Below the pieces are notes generated by a model. It saw only the letters and a list, made by a program, of their open reading frames with translations. It made no database searches and was not told the DNA's origin. Positions 63,920-64,000 of a stretch of 64,000 bases of DNA are shown here, in pieces (position 1 is the stretch's first letter; each line of letters begins with the position of its first letter). The stretch lies in assembly GCF_000227665.2 (NCBI RefSeq), contig NZ_CP007030.1, forward strand, positions 186,001 through 250,000. Reading direction: 5' to 3'. A program made the translations under genes and the position numbers. Source of the stretch: Thiomicrospira aerophila AL3 (GTDB lineage Bacteria; Pseudomonadota; Gammaproteobacteria; Thiomicrospirales; Thiomicrospiraceae).

Positions 63920-63973
63920 TATTTTTGGTAATCGGTAAAATGGTAAAACTCTATTTTACTGGATGAAAGTCTT

Positions 63974-64000
63974 ATGTGCGGAATTTGCGGTGAGTTTTTG
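63974..64000 (+). CDS. Class II glutamine amidotransferase, N-terminus only (NAGGN-synthesis type suggested)
   Basis: The last nine codons read MCGICGEFL. Cys2 is the N-terminal nucleophile of class II glutamine amidotransferases. MCGICGE, as opposed to MCGI(A/V)G of asparagine synthetase, is most like N-acetylglutaminylglutamine amidotransferase, an osmolyte enzyme. Only the N-terminus is inside the window, so the assignment is tentative. The 54-bp gap before it holds no clear promoter. Confidence 0.5.

Overview
The window looks like a chromosomal segment of a marine or halotolerant gammaproteobacterium. The gene content (sufBCDS, ddl-ftsQA-lpxC-secA, lptM-lysA, a UvrA close to E. coli UvrA, BCCT betaine transport, a possible N-acetylglutaminylglutamine enzyme at the right edge) and moderate G+C would fit the Thiomicrospira/Hydrogenovibrio/Thiomicrorhabdus group. 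That placement is inference from gene content only. No rRNA, tRNA, insertion sequence, prophage or CRISPR array was found. Genes are dense and no gap exceeds about 300 bp.

Layout. 1-3 kb: the end of a nitrate-type ABC transporter operon (nrtA, cut by the left edge), divergent from a PAS/sigma54 activator, with a -24/-12 promoter and operator-like repeats between them. 3-10 kb: lptM-lysA, an esterase, a thioesterase, coaBC, a small MscS channel and uvrA. 10-15 kb: a flavin reductase-like protein, two small proteins, then a photolyase/cryptochrome - DUF2256 - FeS-photolyase trio. 15-24 kb: SIMPL protein, YajR-like MFS, ssb, a hypothetical, ispB, rplU-rpmA, obg-proB and a second MFS. 24-28 kb: porin and BCCT transporter (likely one operon) divergent from an EAL protein. 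28-34 kb: groESL with a sigma32 promoter, argC, erpA, citrate synthase, rplM-rpsI. 34-44 kb: a light-response island containing a short LOV photoreceptor, a MerR/LitR-type regulator with no obvious cobalamin ligand, a CPD photolyase, a chalcone-isomerase-like protein, a DUF3833 lipoprotein, a Cfa-type methyltransferase, DUF1365 and an FAD oxidoreductase, divergent from SDR, NTF2-like and GPH-family transporter genes. 44-47 kb: znuBC and znuA plus a diverged COG0523-like GTPase. 47-52 kb: sufBCDS. 52-61 kb: a murC-ddl-ftsQ-ftsA-lpxC-dciA-secA cluster that lacks murB and, more strikingly, ftsZ. 61-64 kb: argJ, a MutT-ThiE fusion, coaE, a mini-parvulin, and the first nine codons of a class II glutamine amidotransferase.

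The strongest window-wide signal is not a gene. The palindrome CAGGCCTG occurs 39 times by my reading, against about one expected by chance, usually inside the longer form ASCAGGCCTGST (S = C or G). It lies almost always inside genes, on genes of both strands, and leaves recurrent QAW/QAC or AGL peptides in unrelated proteins. It resembles the cyanobacterial highly iterated palindrome HIP1 in behaviour but has a different sequence.
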